Assembly: GCA_964651315.1 (NCBI GenBank)
Contig: CAZYXO010000027.1
Coordinates: 1-13,455, forward strand
Length of the DNA stretch: 13,455 nucleotides
From: CAZYXO01 sp964651315
Lineage (GTDB): Bacteria; Bacillota_I; Bacilli_A; RF39; UBA660
Direction of reading: 5' to 3'
The position numbers and the translations under genes were made by a program. How positions within the stretch are numbered: position 1 is the first letter of the stretch; every line of letters starts with the position of its first letter. This document shows positions 6,766 to 13,455 of this stretch, piece after piece. A model generated the notes under the pieces. It saw only the letters and a list, made by a program, of their open reading frames with translations, did not search any database and was not told the DNA's origin.

Positions 6766-8064
6766 ATGCAAAACTTTTTAAAACGTAATTATATTTATAT
6801 AATAATATTTATATATTCATTTGTATTTGCATTACTATCTAAAATGAATATGGATTTAATGTGGAATTATGGTTTCTCTGCTAATATATCTAATGGTTTA
6901 TTACCATATAAAGATTTCTATATGGTAATAACACCTTTTTTCCCTTTTATAGTGGGTAATATTATGAAAATAATAGGAACCAATTTTATAACATTTTATT
7001 TAATAAATAGTTGTTTGATAACTTTTTTTATGTATATTATTTCTAAATTAAATAAAAATATTATGATTCCCATGTTCTTAGCAATAATGTTTGTATGTGA
7101 ACCAAATTATAATTTAATGTGTATTATATTTTTGTTTTTAATTCTTTATTTAGAAAAGAAAAAAAGTAATGATTATTTAATAGGTTTCATATTAGGTTTA
7201 TGTTTTTTAACTAAATCAAGTATTGGTTTAATGATGTGTATTCCTACTATTATTCATTATTATAAAGATCTAAAAAAGATTTTTAAAAGAGTAATAGGTT
7301 TTATAATACCTAATTTAATTGTTATTCTTTATTTTTTAATAAAAAAGAATTTATATAGTTATTTAAACTTATGTTTCTTTGGTTTATTTGATTTTGCTAA
7401 TTCAAACTCACATTTAACAATTTATTTGTTTTTAACAATAATTGTGATAATATATTTCATATATCGGTATATAAAAACCAAAGATTTATTGTGCTTATAC
7501 ATTATATTTTATCAAATAAATACTTATCCAATGTTTAATACAATTCATTTCATGGCGAGTATGATACCAGTTATATTTTATTTATTGAATTTATTTTTTA
7601 AAAAGAAAAATAAGTTATTAAATATATTTTCATTAAGTTTATTCTTAATACCTATAACTTTTATGATATTTTATTTAGTAAAACCAGATATAAATTATCC
7701 TAAGAATACTTTATTTCAATACCGATATATTGAAGATAAATATTATGATCGAATAAAGGCTTTAGATAAGTATTTTGAAGGTAATTATGATAATGTATAT
7801 TTTATGGTACCAGAAGCATATTTATATAAATATTATTTTGAATTAGATGTTAATGAGTTTGATTTATTAGTAGTGGGTAATATGGGTTATGATGGTGAAA
7901 ATGAAATGATTAAAAAAATTAAAGAATTACCAAAAGGTTCTATATTTGTTGTAGATTATTACTTTGCTGGTGGGATAAGAAGTGAAAAAATTTATAAACA
8001 TTTAGTGACAAATTATTCTTTAGTAGCAGCTTTTGATATATTTAATGTTTATAAAAAAATGTAG
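6766..8064 (+). CDS. Polytopic membrane protein, probable GT-C-type glycosyltransferase
   Basis: 432 aa. About 9-10 hydrophobic segments fill residues 8-305, followed by a soluble C-terminal domain of about 125 residues. The first extracytoplasmic loop holds Asp30 and GLLPYKDFYMVITPFFPFIVG (44-64), resembling the G-x-x-P-Y-x-D-F/Y segment in the first loop of GT-C enzymes (PMT/ArnT-like), which transfer sugars from lipid carriers. Near the end of the membrane part is YPMFNTIHFMASMIP (254-268), similar to the conserved Tyr-Pro...His-Phe patch in such proteins. No substrate can be read from the sequence. The ATG lies 2 nt after the gpmI-like stop, and its site GGAG (6755-6758) is inside that gene, so translation is probably coupled. 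The GT-C call is by topology and loop pattern only; an uncharacterised membrane protein is the safe alternative. Confidence 0.85.
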   Translation: MQNFLKRNYIYIIIFIYSFVFALLSKMNMDLMWNYGFSANISNGLLPYKDFYMVITPFFPFIVGNIMKIIGTNFITFYLINSCLITFFMYIISKLNKNIMIPMFLAIMFVCEPNYNLMCIIFLFLILYLEKKKSNDYLIGFILGLCFLTKSSIGLMMCIPTIIHYYKDLKKIFKRVIGFIIPNLIVILYFLIKKNLYSYLNLCFFGLFDFANSNSHLTIYLFLTIIVIIYFIYRYIKTKDLLCLYIIFYQINTYPMFNTIHFMASMIPVIFYLLNLFFKKKNKLLNIFSLSLFLIPITFMIFYLVKPDINYPKNTLFQYRYIEDKYYDRIKALDKYFEGNYDNVYFMVPEAYLYKYYFELDVNEFDLLVVGNMGYDGENEMIKKIKELPKGSIFVVDYYFAGGIRSEKIYKHLVTNYSLVAAFDIFNVYKKM

Positions 8065-8076
8065 GGGGAAATTATC

Positions 8077-9927
8077 ATGACAAAAGAAAGTATGTTAGAT
8101 AAATTAGAAAATATTAGTGGTATTATATGGGATCATTATAATGAATTAACAAATTTAGAAGTAGAAGGTAAAAAAGATACACCTGAGTATGAAAAAGTTA
8201 TTGAAGAATTAAAACTTATCTTAGAAATTGAAGATGATTATTATCGTGATTTGGAAAATATGGGTATAGATGCTTATGAAATGGGTAATTTTATCTTAAA
8301 TGAATATGAAAAGGAAAATTTTTCTGTAGGTTTCCATTGTATATTTTCGTATAATAAAGACCGTATTTTAGATCGAATGATAAGTAAATTATATAATTAT
8401 AAAAGTGATAGTTATGCTTTTTCACGCATTTACAATTATAATGAATTTTGTTCGGAATTAGAAAAAAACTATGAATTAGATTTATTAAACATCTTTTTGT
8501 CTTTGATTAATGACTTAATAAATGACAATTATTATAAAGTATATCGTGGCCATTTAATGGGTTTAAAATATATTCTTGCATATTTATGTGAACCGTTAGA
8601 GAAAGAATTGATAGTAAAAAAATATGATATGAAAACATTTAATATGGAACATGCAAAAACTTTCTTAGAAATAAATGATGAATTAGAAAATGAAGAAATG
8701 TTAAGTATTGAATTTTTTCGCGAAATTATTAATAATGAATTACAAATTATTTTAAAAATACCAGATGAATCTTATATAAATGAAAATGCTATATTTCCTA
8801 GTCTTGTGAAAAGAAAATTAGTTGAAGCAGCATTAATGTATTTACCAGAAGAAAATATTGGTCTTGTTGAAGAATATTTAATCAAACAAGAAAAAAAACA
8901 TGCTGATTATTTTGAAAAAAATAGTATTTCTTTGCAACTAATTAGAGAAACTATTGATGATGCTAAAATAAGTAAAGCAAATTTTAATGATGAAGAAGAA
9001 AAAAAATATTTATATAACGAAAATTATCAACAATTATTAAAAATAATTAAAATTGAAGCGAAACTAGTATTAGATTTATCTGAAGCAGAAATATTAAAAC
9101 AAAATGAATTAATTGAAATTATTAAAAATAAACTAGAACTGTGTTATGAGGTAGAAGATAGCATTTTGAAAAAATTATCGATAAGTCAAGATGAAATGTC
9201 TAATATTTTAGAAGAATATGCTTTTAATGAAGAAGGAGAAGAAAGACTTTATACACATGCTTTATTTACGGATAATAGCATTGAAACTTTAATTAAATTA
9301 AAAATAAACAGTGTTATGTATAATTTAAGTTCAGAAAGTAAATTTTCAAGTAATAAATATGGATTATCCGAAGAAGATACGAAAAAACTAATGATAGGTC
9401 GTTATATAAATCACGATATTCTTTATGTTTTTATTAAAATGTTTAATAAATGTAAAAATAATTATGGTCCATATATTAACAATGAACTAATTTATTTAAC
9501 TAATAAGATAAATTTTATGAATAGATGTAATATTAATAACAATTTAATTAATTTGCCTGTTGATAATTTTATGAGTCAATTATTTGGTATGCGAAAAAGA
9601 AAATTTCAATCGATGATGGATCATTATTGCTTGGAATTACTACTTGAACAAACAGATAATTTACTAACATTAAGTGCCAAAAATATGGATGAGTATAAAA
9701 GAAATGCTTCTTTTGTTAAACATCAATTATTAATAAGAGCATTGCTTACATTTTTATCCGATGAAAAAACTAAAGAATATATGAGTATTATTGATAAAGA
9801 AGTGAATGTACCATTACATTTATTATTTCAAGATAGAAATAGAGAAGCAAAAATATTATTAAAAAATGCCATTAATTGCTATCCAAATGATTGTGAAAAT
9901 TATCGAGTTTTAGCTAAAAATAAATAA
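8077..9927 (+). CDS. Large helical protein of unknown function built from two repeated halves
   Basis: 616 aa, soluble and acidic, with no signal peptide or membrane segment. I do not recognise a family. Two halves align with an offset of about 305 residues. LKLILEIEDDYYRDL...DAYEMGNFILNEY (45-77) matches LELCYEVEDSILKKL...QDEMSNILEEY (353-381). Near each half's end, FPSLVKRKLVEAALMYLPEE (240-259) matches ASFVKHQLLIRALLTFLSDE (544-563). This indicates an internal gene duplication. No catalytic signature is obvious. The end (587-616, REAKILLKNAINCYPNDCEN) looks like the start of a TPR-like helix pair. The ribosome site AGGGGGAA lies in the 12-nt gap after the membrane-protein gene, so it belongs to that operon. 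It is followed by a strong terminator and a converging gene. Confidence 0.85.
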   Translation: MTKESMLDKLENISGIIWDHYNELTNLEVEGKKDTPEYEKVIEELKLILEIEDDYYRDLENMGIDAYEMGNFILNEYEKENFSVGFHCIFSYNKDRILDRMISKLYNYKSDSYAFSRIYNYNEFCSELEKNYELDLLNIFLSLINDLINDNYYKVYRGHLMGLKYILAYLCEPLEKELIVKKYDMKTFNMEHAKTFLEINDELENEEMLSIEFFREIINNELQIILKIPDESYINENAIFPSLVKRKLVEAALMYLPEENIGLVEEYLIKQEKKHADYFEKNSISLQLIRETIDDAKISKANFNDEEEKKYLYNENYQQLLKIIKIEAKLVLDLSEAEILKQNELIEIIKNKLELCYEVEDSILKKLSISQDEMSNILEEYAFNEEGEERLYTHALFTDNSIETLIKLKINSVMYNLSSESKFSSNKYGLSEEDTKKLMIGRYINHDILYVFIKMFNKCKNNYGPYINNELIYLTNKINFMNRCNINNNLINLPVDNFMSQLFGMRKRKFQSMMDHYCLELLLEQTDNLLTLSAKNMDEYKRNASFVKHQLLIRALLTFLSDEKTKEYMSIIDKEVNVPLHLLFQDRNREAKILLKNAINCYPNDCENYRVLAKNK

Positions 9928-9955
9928 ACTGGAATAAATCAGTTTATTTATTTTT
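9916..9955. terminator. Bidirectional terminator between converging genes
   Basis: AAAAATAAATAAACTG (9916-9931) pairs perfectly with CAGTTTATTTATTTTT (9940-9955): 16 bp with loop GAATAAAT. A-rich and T-rich flanks give a U-tract on either strand. The stem contains the TAA of the 616-aa gene (9925-9927) and the stop codon and last codons of the converging methyltransferase gene (stop at 9944-9946), so both operons share one element. Confidence 0.85.
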
Positions 9956-10573
9956 TACTAAAGATTTCCATAATACTTTAGGTAATTCATATCGATACAT
10001 TGTTTCTTCTTCTAATGATATTATTTCAAAATCTTTAAAAAAATATAAAATATCTTTTTTAGCGAAAAATCTTTTATTATAATCATTAACACTATAATAG
10101 TTTTTTTCTATTTCTGTACCACTTAGTGCACCATAATTAATATCTTTTGTTGAATTTACACGAAATAATAGGTAACCATCTTTTTTTAAAATACGCTTAA
10201 TTTCATTTAAAATTGCAAAGGTAGTTATTTCATTAAAATAATGTAATGATAAATCAGCGATTATTAAATTTGTATAATTATCTGGAAATATAAATTTTTT
10301 TGTCATATCCATATTTATAGTTCTTACATAGTTACTTTTAATATTTTTATTTATAATATCTAATGCAACATTAGAAAAATCACATGCAACTATTGTTTTC
10401 TTTAAATTGCTTATAAATAAAGTGTTGTTGCCAATACCACAACCTAAATCTATTATTTCATCTTTACATTCCATAATTATATTGGTATAAGGAATTAACC
10501 AATTATCAGTTTCAATGTTGTTATGAAAATATAAATGATGAATTTTATTCCAATATTCTATATTATTATCCAT
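9944..10573 (-). CDS. Class I SAM-dependent methyltransferase, substrate unknown
   Basis: 209 aa from the ATG at 10573. It has a Rossmann-type SAM fold. Motif I is IIDLGCGIGNNT (40-51), with the acidic residue of motif II in ACDFS (63-67), DLSLHYF at motif IV (107-113), and RILKKDGYLLFRVNS (127-141) after it, as in the Methyltransf_11/25 group. Such enzymes methylate small molecules, proteins or tRNA; nothing here fixes the substrate. I reject the GTG at 10582 as start because it lies inside the ribosome site AGGTGA (10579-10584). ATG 10573 is correctly spaced, 5 nt after that site. The gene stands alone, with a terminator just upstream (10605-10635) and a shared terminator at its end. Confidence 0.9.
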   Translation of the reverse strand: MDNNIEYWNKIHHLYFHNNIETDNWLIPYTNIIMECKDEIIDLGCGIGNNTLFISNLKKTIVACDFSNVALDIINKNIKSNYVRTINMDMTKKFIFPDNYTNLIIADLSLHYFNEITTFAILNEIKRILKKDGYLLFRVNSTKDINYGALSGTEIEKNYYSVNDYNKRFFAKKDILYFFKDFEIISLEEETMYRYELPKVLWKSLVKNK

Positions 10574-10604
10574 TTGTATCACCTAATTAATTTTATTTTA
10601 ACAT

Positions 10605-10635
10605 AAAAAATAAGAATATAAGTTATATTCTTATT
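10605..10635 (-). terminator. Rho-independent terminator on the minus strand
   Basis: AATAAGAATAT (10609-10619) pairs with ATATTCTTATT (10625-10635): 11 bp with a 5-nt loop. On the minus strand it is followed by TTTT (10608-10605). It ends leftward transcription from the aminopeptidase region before the methyltransferase gene. On the plus strand no U-tract follows. Confidence 0.7.
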
Positions 10636-10666
10636 ATTTATAATTACTACTTATTATCTTTATTAA

Positions 10667-10771
10667 TTAATAAATAAATTCCAAAACTTTAATTCCTAAC
10701 ATTGTAAATGCAGATTGAGATTCAATTTTATTTAAAATCTACGTAATAATTGTATAAATTACCATAGCCAT
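10667..10771 (-). pseudogene. Possible relic of a small membrane-peptide gene interrupted by TAG
   Basis: This lies in the 264-nt spacer between the aminopeptidase and the methyltransferase, which otherwise holds only the terminator. ATG at 10771 has a plausible ribosome site, AGGTG (10777-10781). It reads MAMVIYTIIT, then TAG (10741-10739), then in the same frame ILNKIESQSAFTMLGIKVLE and FIY to a TAA at 10667. Changing the TAG to CAG (Gln) would restore a 34-aa ORF. Upstream in frame the codons also read like a membrane segment (EIVSLILIGVS) back to a TGA. This could be a decayed small gene, a 10-aa ORF, or chance in AT-rich DNA. Confidence 0.3.
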
Positions 10772-10846
10772 GCTCACACCTATTAAAATTAAACTAACTA
10801 TTTCATTAATATTGTTTCAAATTCATTGTATTATTAGTTTATACTC

Positions 10847-12169
10847 TTACAAATTTTTCTTTTGTTCTTTTTTTAATTTAATAATATCTTTATCTTTAAT
10901 AACTTTAGTTTGATAAAATTCTAATAGTGATTTATATAAGTAGTAAATATCTTTAACACCAATTAATTCATTTGCTGAATGCATTGCAAGTTGTGCAAGT
11001 CCAATATCTACAGAATCAACACCAACATGGCTTTGACTGATGTTTCCAAGTGTACCACCAGAACTCATATCAGACCTAGATACATAATCTTGATAAGGTA
11101 CTTTTGCTTTATCACATATGCCTTTAAATAGGGAAGAAGTAAGTGCATCTGTCGTAAAACTTGTATGATGTTGAATAACTACACCATAATTTAAGTAAAC
11201 TTTATTTGTGGGATCATTTTTTTGTGGTTTATTCGGATGTATTGCATGAGCATTATCCACACTTAAAACTAAAGAATTTGATAAAGCAGTAGGTAAATCT
11301 ATTTCGGTAATACTAGCAATTCTAGTTAAAGTATTAATTAAAAATGTTGAATCAGCACCTTGTTGTGATAAACTACCAATTTCTTCATTATTAAGCGAAC
11401 AAAAAACATTAAAAGTAAACTTATTTTTGGCATCTAAAAAACTATATAAAGCTGTAACAACACATGCTAAATCATCAAGTCTAGGTGCTAAAATAAATTC
11501 ATCATTTAAACCAATTATTTTTGCTTTATCACGATTATATAAAAATAAATCATAATCACAAATTTTATCATATTTTATATTTAATTCATTAAACAAATTA
11601 TTTAAAATATCTTCTATTTTCTTATCATCATGAAGTGATATAATCGGTAACATATCATCTTGATGATTTAATTTAAAATTCTCATTTGCTTCCTCATTAA
11701 TATGAATTGCTTGACTAGGAATAACTAGTAAGTCTTTATCAATATTAATTATTTGTTTTTTATAAATTCCTTTATCTAAAACAATAACTCTTCCAGCAAT
11801 AGATAAAGGTCTATCTAACCAACTATAATTAATCATTCCACCATATCCAGTAACATTTAACTTTAAATATTCATTTTCAAACATTTCCGAGTTAGTTTTA
11901 ATCATAAAACTAGGAGAATCTGTATGAGTAGTGGTAATATTAAACCCAGCATTTCCTTTATTATCACTCATTGTAAACGCTATTATTGATGAATCGTTTC
12001 TGCATACAAAATATTTTCCGTCTTTCTTTAAATTATTCCATTCATCACTTTCAAATAATTCTTGAAAACCATTTTCAGTTAATATTTCTTTTATATTTTT
12101 AACACAGCAATATGCATTAGGTGTTTTATCAATAAAATCAAGTAAATTATTAATTCTTTCTTTCTTCAT
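10847..12169 (-). CDS. M18 family aminopeptidase (aspartyl aminopeptidase type)
   Basis: 440 aa, normal family length. M18 enzymes are cytosolic, zinc-dependent, tetrahedral oligomers that remove N-terminal (often acidic) residues from peptides. All metal-site landmarks are present: His82 and Asp84 in THTDSP, Asp232 in APRLDDL (228-234), Glu262-Glu263 in NNEEIGS (260-266), Asp305 in SVDNAHAIHP (303-312), and His396 in AMHSANE (395-401). The loop SRSDMSSGGTLG (364-375) is also typical. The start has a weak site, AAGAGATGA, about 6 nt upstream. It is transcribed leftward and most likely ends at the terminator at 10605-10635. Family and peptidase activity are firm; substrate preference is inferred from the family. 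Confidence 0.94.
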   Translation of the reverse strand: MKKERINNLLDFIDKTPNAYCCVKNIKEILTENGFQELFESDEWNNLKKDGKYFVCRNDSSIIAFTMSDNKGNAGFNITTTHTDSPSFMIKTNSEMFENEYLKLNVTGYGGMINYSWLDRPLSIAGRVIVLDKGIYKKQIINIDKDLLVIPSQAIHINEEANENFKLNHQDDMLPIISLHDDKKIEDILNNLFNELNIKYDKICDYDLFLYNRDKAKIIGLNDEFILAPRLDDLACVVTALYSFLDAKNKFTFNVFCSLNNEEIGSLSQQGADSTFLINTLTRIASITEIDLPTALSNSLVLSVDNAHAIHPNKPQKNDPTNKVYLNYGVVIQHHTSFTTDALTSSLFKGICDKAKVPYQDYVSRSDMSSGGTLGNISQSHVGVDSVDIGLAQLAMHSANELIGVKDIYYLYKSLLEFYQTKVIKDKDIIKLKKEQKKNL

Positions 12170-12220
12170 AAAAAATCATCTCTTATTTATTATTGATAAA
12201 AAAAAGATAAATATAACAAA

Positions 12221-12544
12221 TTATTTCTTATGATATTGATAAATATTTAAATTGACCGTATTATTTATAACTTTAATATTTTCTTTTTCTAATCTTTCTC
12301 TTTGTTTTTCTATACCACCAAAAACATAGAATGAAGATAATTTCCTTTTAAAATTAACAACTTTATAACAAAGATGAATAGTTCTTTTAGAAAATTTTTT
12401 GTATTTATAGAATAATATTCTATATAACATTTTCTTTTTTCGCTATTTTGCTTTATTAATTAAATTATAGAATTCTTTGTTTTGTATATTAATAGTATTC
12501 GGTGTAATAAATTTTTTTAGAACATTGGTAGTTTGATAAAACAA
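12221..12544 (-). pseudogene. Degraded or hypothetical ORF with an in-frame TAG
   Basis: The intact piece is a 69-codon ORF, ATG 12430 to TAA 12221, with no clear ribosome site. It is basic, and its second half includes FGGIEKQRERLEKENIKVIN (37-56), which reads like a real helix. The same frame continues upstream through one TAG (12445-12443) into 33 further open codons (TTG 12544: LFYQTTNVLKKFITPNTINI...), just after a strong AAGGAG (12551-12546), although that site is too close to the TTG to start it. Two open stretches in one frame split by a single stop suggest a decayed gene of about 105 codons. I recognise no family. A genuine 69-aa gene, or chance, remains possible. The rest of the 12170-12635 spacer shows nothing else but the terminator at 12590. 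Confidence 0.35.
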
Positions 12545-12589
12545 TCTCCTTTTTTTGGTGCTATTACTATATGTTGATTGTTATATACT

Positions 12590-12614
12590 AAAAAATAGAT
12601 TATTAAAAATCTAT
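12590..12614 (-). terminator. Terminator of the XRE regulator gene
   Basis: ATAGATT (12595-12601) and AATCTAT (12608-12614) form a 7-bp stem with a 6-nt loop. On the minus strand TTTTT follows (12594-12590). It lies 21 nt beyond the regulator's stop codon. Confidence 0.65.
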
Positions 12615-12635
12615 CTTATAAATTGTAATTTATTA

Positions 12636-13106
12636 TTAATTTATTTTATATAAATTAAAATAAAAATCATAAGTATTTGAACATTCATCATAAGATAAAT
12701 TTGTTTTTTTCATCATAAAATTTACTGCTTCCTCTTTTGTTGCAAATGATTTTAATATTGTTAATACTTTAGACATCCTATCTAATACATTTCCAAATTC
12801 ATCAAAAGTTATGTTTTTATCACTTAAGCAATATAATTTATATTTTAACATTTGTATTAAATTTTCATCTGCTACTTTTTTATAATCTTCATCTTTTATT
12901 TTTTTGCCAGCAAATAATTCATTTATTGTTATTTCTAAAATATTACATAAAGGTTCGTATAAAGATGAATCAGGTAGACAGTTTCCATTTTCCCATTTAG
13001 AAATAGATTTATTTGTTGTATTTAACATTTCTGCAAGTTGCTCTTGAGTTAAGTGTTTCTCTCTACGACAATTTGCAATAAATTTTCCTATTTTAATTTG
13101 ATTCAT
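12636..13106 (-). CDS. XRE (Cro/C1) family transcriptional regulator
   Basis: 156 aa. The N-terminal helix-turn-helix spans about residues 5-60: IGKFIANCRREKHLTQEQLAE, with helix 2 at QEQLAEMLN (21-29), the recognition helix at NKSISKWENG (32-41), then CLPDSSLYEPLCNILEITIN and ELFAGKKI. This is the common Firmicutes chromosomal XRE type, where the C-terminal ~90 residues are a variable helical domain of unknown ligand. It has an excellent ribosome site, GGGAGGAA (13114-13121), 7 nt before the ATG at 13106. Minus-strand TATAAT copies at 13154-13149 and 13134-13129 are candidate -10 boxes, but neither has a convincing -35. It is monocistronic, with its own terminator. Its targets cannot be told from this window. 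Confidence 0.92.
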   Translation of the reverse strand: MNQIKIGKFIANCRREKHLTQEQLAEMLNTTNKSISKWENGNCLPDSSLYEPLCNILEITINELFAGKKIKDEDYKKVADENLIQMLKYKLYCLSDKNITFDEFGNVLDRMSKVLTILKSFATKEEAVNFMMKKTNLSYDECSNTYDFYFNLYKIN

Positions 13107-13258
13107 AATTTTGTTCCTCCCATAATTTATTATATATTTATATACTTAATTATAATACCCATTAAAAGTAGAATTCGATAAAATGCACAATACTTTAAAT
13201 ATTTTAGGCATTTTCTTCTTTTTGCGACATATTTTGTACAATAACAAGATATTATTAT

Positions 13259-13348
13259 AAAAAAACTATATGTTAAACTCAGTTCGAGTAACTATCATTC
13301 TGGTGCGACCTTAAAGGACGTTTGGAAATTATTCCAAAGGTTAATTTC
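13259..13348 (-). ncRNA. Candidate structured RNA in a GC-richer patch (strand uncertain)
   Basis: The 13107-13455 stretch has no long gene. Within it, 13275-13340 is clearly richer in G and C (about 40% by count) than the surrounding very AT-rich DNA. It can form competing hairpins. TTTGGAA (13321-13327) pairs with TTCCAAA (13332-13338), extended by AC/GT past a G-G mismatch. Alternatively GAAATTA (13325-13331) pairs with TAATTTC (13342-13348). On the minus strand a further bulged hairpin (ACTC/GAGT core, 13277-13289) is followed closely by a T run (13265-13259), like a terminator. This could be a small RNA or a leader/attenuator upstream of the XRE gene, a remnant of a mobile-element end, or a short plus-strand ORF (13270-13314, MLNSVRVTIILVRP). 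Confidence 0.3.
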
Positions 13349-13369
13349 TAATATAAGTATATCATAAAA

Positions 13370-13398
13370 TTGACATTTTCATGTGTTTTTTATAAAAA
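13370..13398 (+). promoter_or_regulatory. Possible rightward promoter near window end
   Basis: TTGACA (13370-13375) is followed by TATAAA (13391-13396, spacing 15) or TAAAAA (13393-13398, spacing 17). The -35 is perfect, but the -10 or its spacing is poor. It would drive a gene beyond the window's right edge. Apart from this, 13349-13455 is A/T-rich with nothing I can name. Confidence 0.25.
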
Positions 13399-13455
13399 AG
13401 CAGTAAAATAGAATAAAATTATATAATCACAAAAATTTGCAGAAAAAAAGAAGAA

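Noticed and set aside
10574..10582. GTG start of the class I methyltransferase
   Set aside because: The GTG lies within the ribosome site AGGTGA; ATG 10573 has normal spacing.
10667..12445. Reassignment of TAG as a sense codon, suggested by two ORFs with in-frame TAG
   Set aside because: Three good genes end with TAG at sensible lengths (stops at 2006, 5013 and 8064), so TAG is a normal stop here. Decay is the simpler explanation.
13270..13300. tRNA or tmRNA fragment suggested by TTCGAGT
   Set aside because: No T-arm stem, acceptor stem or other cloverleaf arms can be built around it.
13305..13345. Group II intron 5' end (GTGCG motif on the plus strand)
   Set aside because: Only the first few bases agree. 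The following sequence is too AT-rich and lacks the GC-rich domain structure or a reverse transcriptase ORF.
1..13455. Mycoplasma-type code (TGA read as Trp) because of the AT-richness
   Set aside because: Conserved Trp positions use TGG (for example in KWENG of the XRE protein), and TGA ends the methyltransferase gene at 3805.

Overview
The window is very AT-rich DNA. It encodes K/N/I/F/Y-rich proteins, has Shine-Dalgarno-type ribosome sites and TTGACA/TATAAT promoters, and uses the standard bacterial code: TGG is Trp, and TGA, TAA and TAG all end genes. The gene set includes a UPF0371/DUF1846 protein, an M18 aminopeptidase, a cofactor-independent phosphoglycerate mutase and a Firmicutes-type XRE regulator. 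This suggests a low-GC, probably host-associated, Bacilli/Mollicutes-related bacterium that is not a code-4 Mycoplasma. The exact lineage is inference.

Layout, left to right. (1) 1-722, minus: the N-terminal 240 residues of a UPF0371 protein, cut by the window edge. (2) 849-2006, plus: two abutting, paralogous small membrane proteins with charged, coiled-coil-like tails, behind a good promoter. (3) 2056-5147, plus: a compact operon behind a perfect consensus promoter (TTGACA-17-TATAAT). It holds a 9-residue leader ORF, a 294-aa protein with cysteine-peptidase-like features, a SpoU/TrmH-fold rRNA methyltransferase resembling the thiostrepton-resistance (TsnR) type, a radical SAM/SPASM peptide maturase, and a 33-codon Lys/Ser/Cys peptide gene not seen in long-ORF searches. 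The first four are joined by ATGA or TAATG overlaps. (4) 5255-9927, plus: a divergent gpmI, a polytopic GT-C-like membrane protein, and a 616-aa helical protein made of two copies of one ancestral module. (5) 9944-13106, minus: a class I SAM methyltransferase, a probable relic ORF, an M18 aminopeptidase, a second degraded ORF and an XRE regulator, separated by hairpin terminators. (6) 13107-13455: a gene-free end with one patch of higher GC and competing hairpins.

The most interesting part is region 3. A radical SAM/SPASM enzyme followed directly by a short Cys-containing peptide is the classic layout of a ribosomally synthesised, post-translationally modified peptide (RiPP) locus. The coupled genes suggest a working model: the radical SAM enzyme crosslinks the peptide, the 294-aa protein may cleave it, and the SpoU enzyme may protect the host ribosome. 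Only the radical SAM and methyltransferase assignments are firm. The peptidase role, the immunity role and the link between them are inference.
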